Source of the DNA: Kluyveromyces lactis
Taxonomy: Eukaryota > Ascomycota > Saccharomycetes > Saccharomycetales > Saccharomycetaceae
Length of the DNA stretch: 64,000 bases
Direction: 5' to 3'
Assembly (NCBI RefSeq): GCF_000002515.2
Contig: NC_006037.1
Coordinates: 496,001 to 560,000 of the forward strand
The position numbers were made by a program, and so were the translations under genes. Positions 1-10,294 of this stretch are shown piece by piece; positions within the stretch are counted from its first letter, which is position 1; every line of letters begins with the position of its first letter. Below the pieces are notes generated by a model. It ran no database searches. It was not told where the DNA came from and saw only the letters and a program-made list of their open reading frames with translations.

Positions 1-617
1 CCACTTCCTTCAGCAACGAAAGCTAAAGACTTACTTGCGGAAAGAACAGGTAAAGTTATGGTGATTCTATCACTTGGAGGTTTTGGAGAATCATGACACC
101 ATAAAACCTTGCGTTTATTCTCTTCTAGAAGATATTTGTGTGCTTCACCTGGGAACAATGAACAAGTGTGACCATCTGGGCCGCATCCCAATAGAATCAA
201 ATCAAATGGTTCCTTTGGTAGTAGACTTTCGTACTCGTTCGATACCTTTTCGTTCTCCGATCCACCTTCTTGCACCAAGGATTCGTTGATGGTGTAAACA
301 ACAGGACCAATGACCTGTTTACGTGTCAATTCTTCCAATACAGCTTGCTTGAAAGCACCGTAGTTGCTGTCCTTATCTTCAAGAGGAACTAATCTTTCGT
401 CACTGAAATAAACGTGCCATTTGGCCCACTGTATTTGTTTAGAGACAGAAGGATCATCGACGAGTGCTTTACGTAAAACATTGATTAAGGACCCACCACT
501 GATAGCAACGTTAAATCTGCCATGGCTCTCTAAGGCCTTATTTTGTTCTGCAACAATGAATTCACCCACTGAGGAGGCTAATTCACTTGAATTGGAATAT
601 TCATGAACGGAAACCAT
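1..617 (-). CDS. SOL3: 6-phosphogluconolactonase (SOL3/SOL4 family), C-terminus outside window
   Basis: The protein hydrolyses 6-phosphogluconolactone in the oxidative pentose phosphate pathway in the cytosol, and belongs to the yeast Sol family. The start is the ATG at 617-615 (MVSVHEYSNSSELASSVGEF); the frame stays open for 205 codons to the window edge, so the end of the gene is not seen. Family blocks are clear: AISGGSL near residue 40, YFSDERLVPL near residue 72, ILLGCGPDGHTCSLFPG near residue 145, and SDRITITLPVL near the edge. It is divergent from nothing here; CPD1 lies downstream of its promoter on the same strand, as SOL4 and CPD1 do in S. cerevisiae (YGR248W, YGR247W). In an unduplicated genome this is probably the single SOL3/SOL4 ortholog, so the choice of symbol is arbitrary. 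Confidence 0.93.
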   Translation of the reverse strand, partial: MVSVHEYSNSSELASSVGEFIVAEQNKALESHGRFNVAISGGSLINVLRKALVDDPSVSKQIQWAKWHVYFSDERLVPLEDKDSNYGAFKQAVLEELTRKQVIGPVVYTINESLVQEGGSENEKVSNEYESLLPKEPFDLILLGCGPDGHTCSLFPGEAHKYLLEENKRKVLWCHDSPKPPSDRITITLPVLSASKSLAFVAEGS

Positions 618-865
618 TATCTAAGTAATAATCACTAAAACTGTTCAGCGTGTCTGGATATCTGGATACCTTTAAGATACTATTAGGCCCTATCTGCAGC
701 CAGAAACAAACATGTATTGTGATAAACCCGATACTCTTTGCTATTCAAAGAGAACCTTTTTTCCTTTTATACTATTTGAAACCATTTTTTTTCAAGTTTT
801 CACCATTACATTACTATTATGCATATTTGTATTTATATACTGGTATTATATGACATTGACTTGCC

Positions 866-1507
866 TTATCCATGGACTGTCACTTCTGATAGCACTTCCC
901 ATTCTTCTACAGGACCTTCACATCTGACCACTTTGAAAGTCAACGGGAAAGACCATCCTTTGAGAGTGTGTTGTAATTTATACGCGTCTTGGTCCCTGCT
1001 ATGCGACTCTATTTCTTCTGTAGTTACATCAAATAAGTCTTCAATTCTCTGCCTTATCAACCGTATCATTGCTTGGTCCATCGGATAGATATCTGAGTAG
1101 GCTAGCGAAAGATGTGGATGGAATTCCTCAAATAACCAGGTATCAATGTTCAATTCTCCGACGAACATCGATCTTATCAACTTCGCGAGACTGTACAACA
1201 TAGGGTTTGGTTTGCACTCCAATCTGCATTTCTCAAAGTACTTCTTGCCAATATTGAAACCATCAAACTCGACAAGCGCATTCTCACTATCTACTTTAGA
1301 TTTTACTGCATTTATAGCATGATGAGCCATCTCAAGTACCTTATGCACTTCCTCCATGTTCTCACATGAGAGACCACTACACACAGTAACATGGGGCTCA
1401 AATACAGGAGAATTCGGGAATAAAGTTTGTAATGACTCTATCAGAGTTTTAAAAGTCTCATATTCAGGACTGTGTCCATATGGACATAACCATAGAGATA
1501 TACCCAT
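866..1507 (-). CDS. CPD1: 2',3'-cyclic-nucleotide 3'-phosphodiesterase
   Basis: This 213-aa protein is a 2H-phosphoesterase that opens ADP-ribose 1'',2''-cyclic phosphate, a by-product of tRNA splicing. The two catalytic H-x-T/S motifs are visible: EPHVT (His39, Thr41) and HPHLS (His132, Ser134). The N-terminus (MGISLWLCPYG) and the C-terminal block FKVVRCEGPVEEWEVL match S. cerevisiae Cpd1 (YGR247W, about 239 aa), so the family call is firm. The ATG at 1507-1505 is the only start in frame before the conserved first beta strand. It lies between SOL and BRF1, the same neighbours as in S. cerevisiae, and is transcribed divergently from BRF1 with 366 bp between them. Confidence 0.95.
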   Translation of the reverse strand: MGISLWLCPYGHSPEYETFKTLIESLQTLFPNSPVFEPHVTVCSGLSCENMEEVHKVLEMAHHAINAVKSKVDSENALVEFDGFNIGKKYFEKCRLECKPNPMLYSLAKLIRSMFVGELNIDTWLFEEFHPHLSLAYSDIYPMDQAMIRLIRQRIEDLFDVTTEEIESHSRDQDAYKLQHTLKGWSFPLTFKVVRCEGPVEEWEVLSEVTVHG

Positions 1508-1873
1508 TCTTCCCTAATTGAGCACAAGCAGGATAATATAGGGATAGTTTAGCCGAGTAAGGTCACTAAGTATTCCCTGACAGCAACAAAAGAAATTGAC
1601 AAGTTTAGCTTATAAGTATGTCAATCTTCAACCTTTGAATAGTGAAAGTACCCTTGAATACTGTCCTGTTCAAAGTTCTTGTCCCTATATGTAATGATAA
1701 GTTCATCATTATCGAAAGAGCGTTTTTTTTTTTTTTTTGAATGTAAAGAAGTTGACATTAGAAAACAACAAAATATCGCCGGTTTCATCACTCCCACAAG
1801 TAGAAGAAGAGCGAAAAAACTGGGTTATAACAGTTGAGAAGCACATTCAGGCCAGGAAACCAGCTTCAAGAGG
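1508..1873. promoter_or_regulatory. divergent CPD1/BRF1 promoter region
   Basis: These 366 bases separate the two start codons and hold no gene. A run of about 15 T residues at 1724-1738 is a likely nucleosome-excluding element on the BRF1 side. I see no clear TATA box, PAC or Rap1 element. Confidence 0.5.
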
Positions 1874-3544
1874 ATGGCATCCACTTTACAGGTTTCGTCA
1901 CGAAAGTGTAAGAACTGTGGTTCGACGGATTTTGTCCGTGATATTAGTAATACTACTAATGAATTGATCTGTAAAGTATGTGGTTTAGTCACTGAAGAGA
2001 ACTCTATCGTGTCTGAAGTCACGTTCGGTGAGGCTAGTAATGGTGCAGCTGTCATTCAGGGTGCTTTTGTCAGTGCGAATCAGGCACATCCAACGTTTAT
2101 GTCACATTCCGGTCAGAATGCTTTGATGTCCAGAGAAACTACTTTGAACAACGCTAGGCGGAAGTTGAAAGCTGTCTCCTATGCGTTAAATATTCCCGAA
2201 TATGTTACTGATGCTGCTTTCCAATGGTATAGATTGGCTTTGAGTAATAATTTTGTTCAAGGTAGGAAATCACAAAATGTGATTGCCGCTTGTTTGTACA
2301 TCGCATGTCGTAAAGAACGTACTCATCACATGCTTATTGACTTTTCATCAAGGTTACAAGTGAGTGTTTATTCTATTGGTGCCACATTTTTGAAGCTAGC
2401 GAAGAAGTTACAAATAGTTAAGTTACCTCTAGCTGACCCATCTTTGTTCATTCAACATTTCGCGGAGAAATTGGAGCTTGGTGATAAAAAGATTAAAGTG
2501 ATAAGGGACGCTGTGAAACTGGCACAAACTATGTCCAGAGATTGGATGTATGAAGGGAGAAGACCAGCTGGTATCGCAGGTGCATGTCTCTTACTTGCCT
2601 GTAGAATGAACAATTTGAGAAGAACGCATTCTGAAATCGTGGCAATATCTCATGTTGCAGAGGAAACGCTTCAGCAAAGATTGAATGAGTTTAAGAATAC
2701 AACATCAGCTAAGCTCTCCGTGAAAGAGTTCCGTGATGATGAAACTGAGGTAAATGAGGGTGAGAGAAGTGCCGAATCGAAACCTCCTAGTTTCGATAAG
2801 AACAGACTAAAGGAAAAGAAAATAAAAGATTCTTTGGATACTAAAGAGATGTTGGAGACAAGCGAGGAAGCCGTGTCAAGAAATCCAATTTTGACTCAAG
2901 TGCTCGGAGCGCAGGAACTATCGTCTAAAGAAGTCCTTTATTATTTGAAGAAGCTTTCTGAACGCAGAAAAGCTGAATTCAGTCGTATAAAAGCTACGCA
3001 TGGAATCGATGGAGAAGACTTACACAAAACTGAGAAAGACAAGAAACGTTCCCTGGATGAAATTGATGGATATAGTCTTGAAAAGGATCCATATAGACCA
3101 AGAAATTTACATTTATTACCCACCACAGCTTCTCTGCTTTCAAAAGTCAGCGATCATCCTGAAAATTTGGATGATGTTGATGATGCAGAATTGGATTCTC
3201 ACTTGTTAGATGAAGAAGCTTCCAAATTGAAAGAACGTATTTGGATTGATATCAACGGTGATTACTTGATTGAACAAGAATCAAAAAGACTCAAACAGGA
3301 AGCAGATTTGGCCAGTGGGAATACTTCGCTACGAAAAAAACGCAGCAAACGTACTAATAGAAACCAATCCAGTGCAAGCATCGTCAAAGTTCAAGTCGAC
3401 GGACTACCGCTTGATGTTTCCGTGGATGACGCTGATGCTGTAGATGTTGTCGCAGCTGGAGGTGTCAAGAATCTATTACAAAAGACGACTTTCTCAAAGA
3501 AGATCAATTACGATGCTATTAACGGTCTCTTTGGACAAAAATAG
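1874..3544 (+). CDS. BRF1: TFIIIB subunit Brf1 (TFIIB-related factor)
   Basis: Brf1 is the TFIIB-like subunit of TFIIIB that bridges TFIIIC, TBP and RNA polymerase III at tRNA and 5S genes. The 556-aa protein (S. cerevisiae 596 aa) starts with a zinc ribbon with Cys12, Cys15, Cys33 and Cys36, followed by two cyclin folds (about residues 85-275; ARRKLKAVSYALNIPEY and IAGACLLLACRMNNLRRTH are diagnostic). A charged linker leads to the Brf-specific C-terminal homology block (DPYRPRNLHLLP, LKERIWIDINGDYLIEQESKR, about 390-480) that binds TBP. It ends with FSKKINYDAINGLFGQK, as in the family. The ATG chosen precedes the zinc ribbon by 11 residues. Neighbours CPD1 and SDA1 match YGR247W-YGR246C-YGR245C. 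Confidence 0.97.
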   Translation: MASTLQVSSRKCKNCGSTDFVRDISNTTNELICKVCGLVTEENSIVSEVTFGEASNGAAVIQGAFVSANQAHPTFMSHSGQNALMSRETTLNNARRKLKAVSYALNIPEYVTDAAFQWYRLALSNNFVQGRKSQNVIAACLYIACRKERTHHMLIDFSSRLQVSVYSIGATFLKLAKKLQIVKLPLADPSLFIQHFAEKLELGDKKIKVIRDAVKLAQTMSRDWMYEGRRPAGIAGACLLLACRMNNLRRTHSEIVAISHVAEETLQQRLNEFKNTTSAKLSVKEFRDDETEVNEGERSAESKPPSFDKNRLKEKKIKDSLDTKEMLETSEEAVSRNPILTQVLGAQELSSKEVLYYLKKLSERRKAEFSRIKATHGIDGEDLHKTEKDKKRSLDEIDGYSLEKDPYRPRNLHLLPTTASLLSKVSDHPENLDDVDDAELDSHLLDEEASKLKERIWIDINGDYLIEQESKRLKQEADLASGNTSLRKKRSKRTNRNQSSASIVKVQVDGLPLDVSVDDADAVDVVAAGGVKNLLQKTTFSKKINYDAINGLFGQK

Positions 3545-4096
3545 TTTCTACGTCGTCACTGTTTCTCTTCTCTTGTACGATATCCATCAGATCAAACTCA
3601 AGAAAATTATATGAATACCAACTGCTATTTACATATCGTTACTTGATACAGATGTCTGTTTTTGCTCTTTTTTATTTTAATATTTTACACTAAATTGGTG
3701 TATCAATTTCATTTCGATTATATTTTTGGAACTATATTTAAACGGCGTACATAATTTATAAACATTGCAAACAAATATTCGTTTGGTGTGGACTATTATT
3801 CATTTATGGAACACAATAATAAGCTACCATCAGTATACCATTTTGCCTATTCAGATATTAAAGAGCCTTAAACCCACTTTTTGCCTCTGGTTTCTTCTTT
3901 CCGTACCGTGAGTGAAAAGAAATTTTTTAGAAGGAAGAAAATTTTGAGATGAGATGCGATGAGATAGAACCTATGTATGAACAAAGTATATCACTCCGAG
4001 ACAACTAAAGTTGCCTAACACTATTCGAACTTGTGCAAATCAACTAAGTATTTCCGAACAGTGAAAAGGAATCACATAATCAAATAAGAAACAAAT
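3545..4096. other. BRF1-SDA1 intergenic region
   Basis: These 552 bases hold the BRF1 3' end (AT-rich) and the SDA1 promoter. The only clear elements are the RRPE and PAC motifs listed separately. Confidence 0.6.
3937..3967 (+). promoter_or_regulatory. RRPE plus PAC elements of SDA1
   Basis: GAAAATTTTG (RRPE, 3937-3946) is directly followed by a GATGAG run ending in GCGATGAGATAG (PAC, 3956-3967), about 130 bp upstream of the SDA1 ATG. In S. cerevisiae this pair (bound by Stb3 and by Dot6/Tod6) controls ribosome-biogenesis genes; SDA1 is one of them. Confidence 0.75.
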
Positions 4097-6376
4097 ATGG
4101 TTAGGAGATCTCGTGCTGCTATTCTACCGACAAACATTATTCTCTTGCAGAACCTTGTTAAGCGTGATCCTGAATCCTATCGTGAAGAGTTTCTACAGCA
4201 ATATGCTCACTACCAATCATTAAGAGACATTTTCATGTTAAATTCGGTCAACAACGAGAGCACTGATGAAAGTGCAATGGCTGAGTTTATGGGAGCAATT
4301 GGATTTGTATCTCAAGTTTGTTCCTGTTATCCTCGTGAAACGGCAAACTTCCCAAACGAATTGAAACAGTTAGTATTAGATCACCACAAATCGCTTCCGT
4401 TTGACGTGAAAGAAAAGATTATCACCAGTCTAACTATGTTGAGAAATAAGAACGTTATCAGCCCTGAGACTTTGATTCAAACTATGTTCCCATTGCTTAT
4501 TGCATACTCTTCCCCTAGTAATTCGATGGTCCAGAATTCTCACGCCAAAGAGCTAAGAACTTTAATCTACAACACTCTAGTACAGTTGATGAAATCTTGT
4601 AACACCAGTGGTAAGAACCAAAAATTAAACAAATCTACCCATGCGTTGTGTTTCAATTTGTTGGAACAGCCAGATTCTCAAGGTATATGGGCATCGAAAT
4701 TGACAAGAGAGTTATGGAGAAGAGGTATCTGGGACGATTCAAGATCGGTTGAAATTATGACCCATGCTGCACTACATAACGATGTTAAAATTGCATACAG
4801 TGGTGTCTTGTTCTTTTTGGATGCTGATAAAGAGCGTGAAGAAGCGTTTGAAGAAAACGACGATGAGGATGAAATCGATACTACCGCTTTGAAGCACAAG
4901 CTCCAGATCAACAAGAAATCTAGTAAAAGAGGTAAGAAGCTAGAGCAAGCACTTAAGGTCGTAAAGAAGAAATCTGCTAAAGGTGTTCAACAGAATAATT
5001 TCTTAAATTTCAGTGCCATCCATCTATTACGTGATCCACAAGGGTTTGCCGAGAAATTGTTTGAAAGACATCTAAGTGGTAAGAATTCGAACAAATTTGA
5101 TTTCGAACAAAAGACTGCCATCATGCAATTATTATCCCGTTTAACAGGTACACACAAGTTAATGGTTCTTGGACTATATTCATACTTCTTAAAATACCTG
5201 ACGCCAAAGCAAAGGGACGTTACCAAGATTCTATCTGCTGCAGCCCAATCCTGTCATGATCTTGTTCCTCCAGAGACCATTGAAGTGATGGTGAGGAAGA
5301 TAGCCAACGAGTTTGTTAGCGACGGTGTTTCAAATGAGGTTGCCACTGTGGGTTTGAATACAGTCAGAGAAATCTTGACTCGTGCCCCATTAGCTATCGA
5401 TGAGACTTTACTACAAGATTTAACCGAATATAAGGGCTCCAAGGCCAAGAGTGTCGCCATTGCTGCTAAGGGTTTGATTGCATTATACAGAGAAGTTGCT
5501 CCGGAGATGTTAAAGAAGAAAGATCGTGGTAAGACCGCTTCTATGGGACTACAGGACGACAAACGCAATGGCAGGGAATCCAAACGTGTCAAGTTTGGTG
5601 TCGAGACTACTAATGTACAAGGTATAGATGGTATTGAGTTACTAGCGAAGTGGAAGCGTGAGAACGGAAACGAGGAGGATGATGATGATGAGGCTGCATG
5701 GGATTTGAACAACCGGGATGAATTATCAGATGCTTCGGATGTAGAAGGTGAGTGGGTGACGATAGAAAGCGATAAAGAGTACGAAGTTGACATGGACTCT
5801 GACGATGAGGAAAGCAAGAACAAAACAGGTCATAAGGGTAAGAAACGTTCCCACGATGAAGTCGAACCGGAAGCTGGTGAAGATAGTGATTTAGAATTAT
5901 CCGGTGATGAAGAAGAACCAAAGGTGGGAGAAGAGCAGAAGGAAGAAAGTGAATCCGCTGACCCAGAAGAAGCTTTCCGTGAATTAGCATCCAGTCGTAT
6001 CTTAACACCAGCCGATTTCGCTAAACTTCAAGAACTACGTACTGAAAAGGGTGTTACTAAACTTATGGGGATCAACAACGAAGAAACTATTGAGCATTAC
6101 AAGCTTATGGGTCCAGCCAAGCACAAGAAACAGAACAAAGAGGAAAGAATGGCATCTATTATGGAAGGTCGTGAAGACCGTGAAAAATACGGAAGTAAGC
6201 GTGGTAAGCGTGACAGTTCAATGAGATCAACTACAAATAAAGAGAAATCTAGAAAGAAGAACTTTGTGATGATGATCCATAAGAGATCTGTGAAGGGTAA
6301 GCAAAAAATGTCGCTTCGTGACAAACAAAAGGTCTTGCGTGCTCATATCACGAAGCAAAAGAAGAAAGGTAATTAA
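4097..6376 (+). CDS. SDA1: Sda1, 60S ribosome biogenesis and export factor
   Basis: Sda1 is a nuclear protein needed for maturation and export of pre-60S subunits and for passage through G1. The 759-aa product is close to the S. cerevisiae length (767 aa). The conserved helical-repeat N-terminal region runs to about residue 440 ([20 protein letters not shown] near the start), followed by long acidic segments (about 520-640, [16 protein letters not shown]) and a basic tail with [20 protein letters not shown] and [17 protein letters not shown], the family's C-terminal signature. The first ATG follows an A-rich leader. Promoter RRPE and PAC elements fit its role. Confidence 0.96.
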   Translation: MVRRSRAAILPTNIILLQNLVKRDPESYREEFLQQYAHYQSLRDIFMLNSVNNESTDESAMAEFMGAIGFVSQVCSCYPRETANFPNELKQLVLDHHKSLPFDVKEKIITSLTMLRNKNVISPETLIQTMFPLLIAYSSPSNSMVQNSHAKELRTLIYNTLVQLMKSCNTSGKNQKLNKSTHALCFNLLEQPDSQGIWASKLTRELWRRGIWDDSRSVEIMTHAALHNDVKIAYSGVLFFLDADKEREEAFEENDDEDEIDTTALKHKLQINKKSSKRGKKLEQALKVVKKKSAKGVQQNNFLNFSAIHLLRDPQGFAEKLFERHLSGKNSNKFDFEQKTAIMQLLSRLTGTHKLMVLGLYSYFLKYLTPKQRDVTKILSAAAQSCHDLVPPETIEVMVRKIANEFVSDGVSNEVATVGLNTVREILTRAPLAIDETLLQDLTEYKGSKAKSVAIAAKGLIALYREVAPEMLKKKDRGKTASMGLQDDKRNGRESKRVKFGVETTNVQGIDGIELLAKWKRENGNEEDDDDEAAWDLNNRDELSDASDVEGEWVTIESDKEYEVDMDSDDEESKNKTGHKGKKRSHDEVEPEAGEDSDLELSGDEEEPKVGEEQKEESESADPEEAFRELASSRILTPADFAKLQELRTEKGVTKLMGINNEETIEHYKLMGPAKHKKQNKEERMASIMEGREDREKYGSKRGKRDSSMRSTTNKEKSRKKNFVMMIHKRSVKGKQKMSLRDKQKVLRAHITKQKKKGN

Positions 6377-6758
6377 ACTAGATGGCATGGCAAAAGTAGT
6401 TATATTAATTATAGGCACTTGTAGACACAGCATATAAAAGATAGAAAAAAAAGACACGTCAGTGTCACGTGACCAACTCATTTTCTCCATTTAGCCCAGT
6501 TTTGAAGTTGTCCTTTCAGCCAATGTGATATCACCATCCGAGACCACTTGTCTGCTGCTCATATCCCAGGTCAAAAAGGACTATTAACACGGCTTAACGG
6601 TGTGCCAACGGTTTTGGACCGAGAAGGACATGATCTAACAGGGAAAAAAAAAACTCGAAAAGAAAAAGAGACCACTACAGGATGTTTGAGGAACTTCAGC
6701 TTGAATGGAAATCTCGACACTATCAGCTATATTCATGCGTCGGCATTAAGCCTTCTTC

Positions 6759-6784
6759 GCATCACGGGCTGTGGCCCGTGATGC
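6759..6784. repeat. perfect 11-bp inverted repeat, loop TGTG
   Basis: GCATCACGGGC and GCCCGTGATGC flank a 4-base loop, TGTG. As RNA from the + strand this would be a very stable hairpin with a UGNN tetraloop, a variant of the AGNN loops recognised by yeast RNase III (Rnt1). Confidence 0.8.
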
Positions 6785-7125
6785 TGGCCCGCACTAAATG
6801 GGGCCGGGAAGGCATATGTTCCAACGCGTTACTCTCGAGGGAACGATTTACTACTGCCTAGACTAGCTCGTCTCAGTATTATTCAATGTAGTGCAGCAGC
6901 ATTCACCTGGGGTGATGTCTTTACAATAAAACCTATACAGTACAACAAGAGCCGACTTTAACTCACAATTGAATGATGAGTCGTCAGTGAAGTAATCGCA
7001 AACGCAGTTAAGACGAACTATTGAAACGGTCGCACCTATGTATTCCTGTGTTTATTTTAATCTACCATTGATAGCCTCTTGTCTTTTACTTGTTAAGTTT
7101 CTATTTGTATGGGGTACAGTAGTAA

Positions 7126-7150
7126 GAAATCAGGCTTTCAGCCTGATTTC
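7126..7150. repeat. perfect 11-bp inverted repeat, loop TTC
   Basis: GAAATCAGGCT and AGCCTGATTTC flank the 3-base spacer TTC. It lies about 580 bp upstream of the LSC2 start and has no assigned role. Confidence 0.8.
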
Positions 7151-7728
7151 GATGAAATTTCGTCCATCCGCCCTAGAATGAGGCGCACGAAGATGTGCCC
7201 AAACAGATGGTAGCATTGGGAATTTTTCACTTCGATCAAACCACACAAAGCCAGTATCTCACACTACCAATCCTGTATATTTCTTGTTCTTATATGCTAT
7301 TCCATATGATCACATTTCTGTCTCTACCAGTCATATACATATATATATATATATATGTATTGTAATCTGCGTCGTTACAAAATACAAGACATTACAAGAT
7401 TATTGCTGGACCTACGCCAATTCATTCCAAGCTTAAAACCTGCTTCAGGAATTGCATCGATACTTTATAGCACCATATTCTGTCAACTATCGAGTTTTTT
7501 TTTCTTCGCCCTTTTTGTTTGATATTAAAGGATTTTTTGGTTAAACCGTCTGTGTTTTTTCGTTCTTTAATTTGATTCATTTATAAACTCCAGATCCCCA
7601 GATAAAGAATAGGAGATTGGAAAGAAGATACGAAACATAATACATAATATAAACGGTGTCTTTTTTTTTTTGGCTTAACGAAACTGTCTTCTCTCACTCC
7701 GTGAACTACTATAGAATTATCATACACT

Positions 7729-8997
7729 ATGTTGTCGCAAGCTTACAAATTAAGAAGCTGTTTGCACAAGTCTTCTTCTGTTGTTCGTCAACAAGTTAGA
7801 AACTTGTCCATCCACGAATACCGTTCGGCTGAACTGTTGAGACAATACGGCGTTGGTACTCCAAAAGGTGCAGCTGCTCATACCGTCGATGAGGCTACCA
7901 AGATTGCCAAGGAATTGGGTGGTAAGAACTTGGTCGTCAAGGCTCAAGCTTTGACCGGTGGTAGAGGTAAAGGTCATTTCGATAACGGTATGCAATCTGG
8001 TATCCATATGATCGATTCTGTGCAAGATGCTACTGAAGTCAGTGGTAAGATGCTTGGTTACCATTTGATCACCAAGCAATCTGGTATTAAGGGTAAGTTA
8101 GTGTCCGGTGTTTACATTGTCGAAAGAGTGAATGCCAAACACGAAGCTTATTTGTCTATCTTGATGGACAGAAAGACTAAGAAGCCATTGATCATTTGCT
8201 CTAGTGAAGGTGGTATGAATATCGAAGATGTGGCAAAGACCAACCCAGATGCTATCAAGAAGTTCTACGTCGAAGATTCCGTTGGATTGACCCCAGAAAC
8301 TGCTGCTGAGATTGCTGCCTCCTTGGGTTTCTCCAAGGAAGCCGAAGCTGATGCTAAGGATGCAGTCTTGAAGTTATATAAGATCTTCAAGGAAAAGGAT
8401 GCTACTCAAATCGAAATTAACCCATTGAGTGAAGTTCTTGACCAGGATAAGAAGGTCATGTGTATGGATGCCAAGTTCGGTTTCGATGACAATGCCTCCT
8501 TCAGACAAAAAGACGTGTACTCATGGAGAGATTTGACTCAAGAAGATCCAGATGAAGTTACCGCCAAGAAGAGTGACTTGAACTTTGTCAAGTTAAAGGG
8601 TAATATCGGTTGTTTGGTCAACGGTGCCGGTTTAGCCATGGCCACCATGGATGTCATTAAGTTATATGGTGGTGATCCAGCTAACTTCTTGGATTGTGGT
8701 GGTGGTGCCACTCCGGAAACTATCGAAACTGCTTTCAAGTTGATCTTGTCCAACGATAACGTCGATGCCATCTTCGTTAACATTTTCGGTGGTATTGTCA
8801 GATGTGATTTCGTCGCTCAAGGTCTAGTCGCTGCTACCAAGAACTTGTCTGTCAAGGTCCCAATTGTTGCTCGTCTACAAGGTACCAACTTGGAACAAGG
8901 TAGACGAATTATCGCTGAATCCGGTTTGAAGATCTATTCCTTCGACGAATTGGACCCAGCTGCTGAAAAGGTTGTTGAGTTGACTAATAGCAAATAA
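7729..8997 (+). CDS. LSC2: succinyl-CoA ligase (ADP-forming) beta subunit, mitochondrial
   Basis: Lsc2 is the beta subunit of succinyl-CoA synthetase, the substrate-level ATP-making step of the TCA cycle in the mitochondrial matrix. The 422-aa protein (S. cerevisiae 427 aa) begins with an Arg- and Ser-rich import presequence (MLSQAYKLRSCLHKSSSVVRQ) before the mature start at about residue 26 (LSIHEYRSAELLRQYGV). The ATP-grasp fold follows, with QALTGGRGKGHF, EINPLSE, NGAGLAMATMD, LDCGGGATPE and IFGGIVRCD, all typical of the family. Codon usage is strongly biased to preferred codons, suggesting high expression. It is YGR244C/W-syntenic, between SDA1 and the pyruvate carrier gene, and converges on the latter. 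Confidence 0.97.
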   Translation: MLSQAYKLRSCLHKSSSVVRQQVRNLSIHEYRSAELLRQYGVGTPKGAAAHTVDEATKIAKELGGKNLVVKAQALTGGRGKGHFDNGMQSGIHMIDSVQDATEVSGKMLGYHLITKQSGIKGKLVSGVYIVERVNAKHEAYLSILMDRKTKKPLIICSSEGGMNIEDVAKTNPDAIKKFYVEDSVGLTPETAAEIAASLGFSKEAEADAKDAVLKLYKIFKEKDATQIEINPLSEVLDQDKKVMCMDAKFGFDDNASFRQKDVYSWRDLTQEDPDEVTAKKSDLNFVKLKGNIGCLVNGAGLAMATMDVIKLYGGDPANFLDCGGGATPETIETAFKLILSNDNVDAIFVNIFGGIVRCDFVAQGLVAATKNLSVKVPIVARLQGTNLEQGRRIIAESGLKIYSFDELDPAAEKVVELTNSK

Positions 8998-9578
8998 GCG
9001 AGCGTCTGAAAAAGTGTTTCCCAACTGTTCTTTCTCTCTCTCTCTCTCTCTTTGTTTTTTTTCTTGTCACTTATACACCATTCGTGCAAACAAATCATAT
9101 ACATATTCAATAACCCAAATTTACGCTGACGATGATGATAACGATTATGATCATGATAACAACCAGTTGTTAAATCTCTCTTACGATATATTATAAATAG
9201 GAATACAAATTTCTACGTAACCATTTACACTACTGCTACTACTCTCGCACCATTTATAAAAAACCTATCTAAAGCAGCCTTTTAGCAAACTATCAGTCTT
9301 CTTTATTTTATCATCAACAGAAAATGGATTTCATCCCATAAATATGTATATATATATGTAATATGAGTACACATGGAAACACATCCGATATATAAATGTA
9401 TAACACACATCGTAGATTCTTTAACAACAGTATGCTCTTATACATTAACATATCTGTATAAGAAACATCAATGCATCACCGATCTTCCCTCAAAAGAGAA
9501 AAAGTAATGAGAGCGGGGCAAACAGCTTGCACCAAGGAACGATTTTGAATGTTTAGAAACGCTAATAAAGGTATCGCT
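8998..9578. other. convergent LSC2/pyruvate-carrier intergenic region
   Basis: These 581 bases hold two facing 3' ends and no gene. A CT dinucleotide run lies at about 9031-9050, and a short inverted repeat (CTTATACA/TGTATAAG, 10-base loop) at 9437-9462. Confidence 0.6.
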
Positions 9579-9989
9579 TTATTGAGTGGCAGCAGATGGA
9601 GTAGCTTTATCAACGATTTTCTCAACAACAGGCTTTTCGGCACCGTTAATAATGTATTTCACAATCTGCGATGCCGAATCGCCTTCTTCTATCCTATATT
9701 TAATAATCCGTCCAATTTGGTAACCAGCAGTACAACCCAAGAAAAAATTCACAGACGCAAGTAAATAGTTCTTTGGTTTAATAACAAACGACCAACGGGT
9801 CCAAATCAAAGCCGTAGCCAACAAAGACAGATTCTGAGTACCTGATAATTTATCCACCGGTCTTTTTGTATCACTGAACCCTGCAAAAACCAAACCCCAT
9901 TTCAAAGTTGGAGCCCAGAAATGCACAGTCTTTGGACCAGTTTCAGAGTTCATAAACCTCCTGAAGGCGTTCCCAGCTGCTGAAGACAT
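9579..9989 (-). CDS. MPC3: mitochondrial pyruvate carrier subunit, Mpc2/Mpc3 type
   Basis: The 136-aa protein is a subunit of the heterodimeric inner-membrane carrier that brings pyruvate into mitochondria. The MPC signature is complete: FWAPTLKWGLVFAGFSD, a basic PVDKLSGTQNLSLLATALIWTRWSFVI segment, and NYLLASVNFFLGCTAGYQIGR. It has three hydrophobic helices at about residues 23-40, 51-68 and 78-96, as expected. Position next to LSC2 matches S. cerevisiae MPC3/FMP43 (YGR243W); since MPC2 and MPC3 arose by duplication, this is probably the single pre-duplication gene, which pairs with an Mpc1 encoded elsewhere. The ATG at 9989-9987 gives the normal N-terminus. Confidence 0.93.
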   Translation of the reverse strand: MSSAAGNAFRRFMNSETGPKTVHFWAPTLKWGLVFAGFSDTKRPVDKLSGTQNLSLLATALIWTRWSFVIKPKNYLLASVNFFLGCTAGYQIGRIIKYRIEEGDSASQIVKYIINGAEKPVVEKIVDKATPSAATQ

Positions 9990-10263
9990 TATGATTATTC
10001 CGATTTATACTGTTTCAACAGATACCACCAAAAAAAAAGAATAGAAAAATCAAGAATAGAGCAATCTCTCTGCAATTGACACTATTTACCGGTTACTGTA
10101 TGTGTTGCACGCAATGGACACTTCAAAATGAGTTTCAGATTAAGATGTTCCTGTATGTGGTAGTGTAAAACTCAACTTTATACACTCTTCGTTGGATTTT
10201 TTTTATTTTTGGGATGCTCTGTAAATTATTCAGATGAATGATCCTTTGAGCAATGATGTCAAG

Positions 10264-10294
<31 letters not shown>

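Larger units (their letters stand above)
6377..7728. other. SDA1-LSC2 intergenic region (1.35 kb), hairpin-rich
   Basis: No credible protein gene lies here. The region holds a CACGTG at 6466-6471, a CCAAT box at 6520-6524, two perfect 11-bp inverted repeats (6759-6784 and 7126-7150), a GC-richer block with H/ACA-like folding potential (6810-6865), an AT dinucleotide run near 7330-7355 and T-rich DNA near 7497-7560. It is unusually long for this genome segment and serves as the LSC2 promoter at its right end; the middle could carry an RNA gene. Confidence 0.5.
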
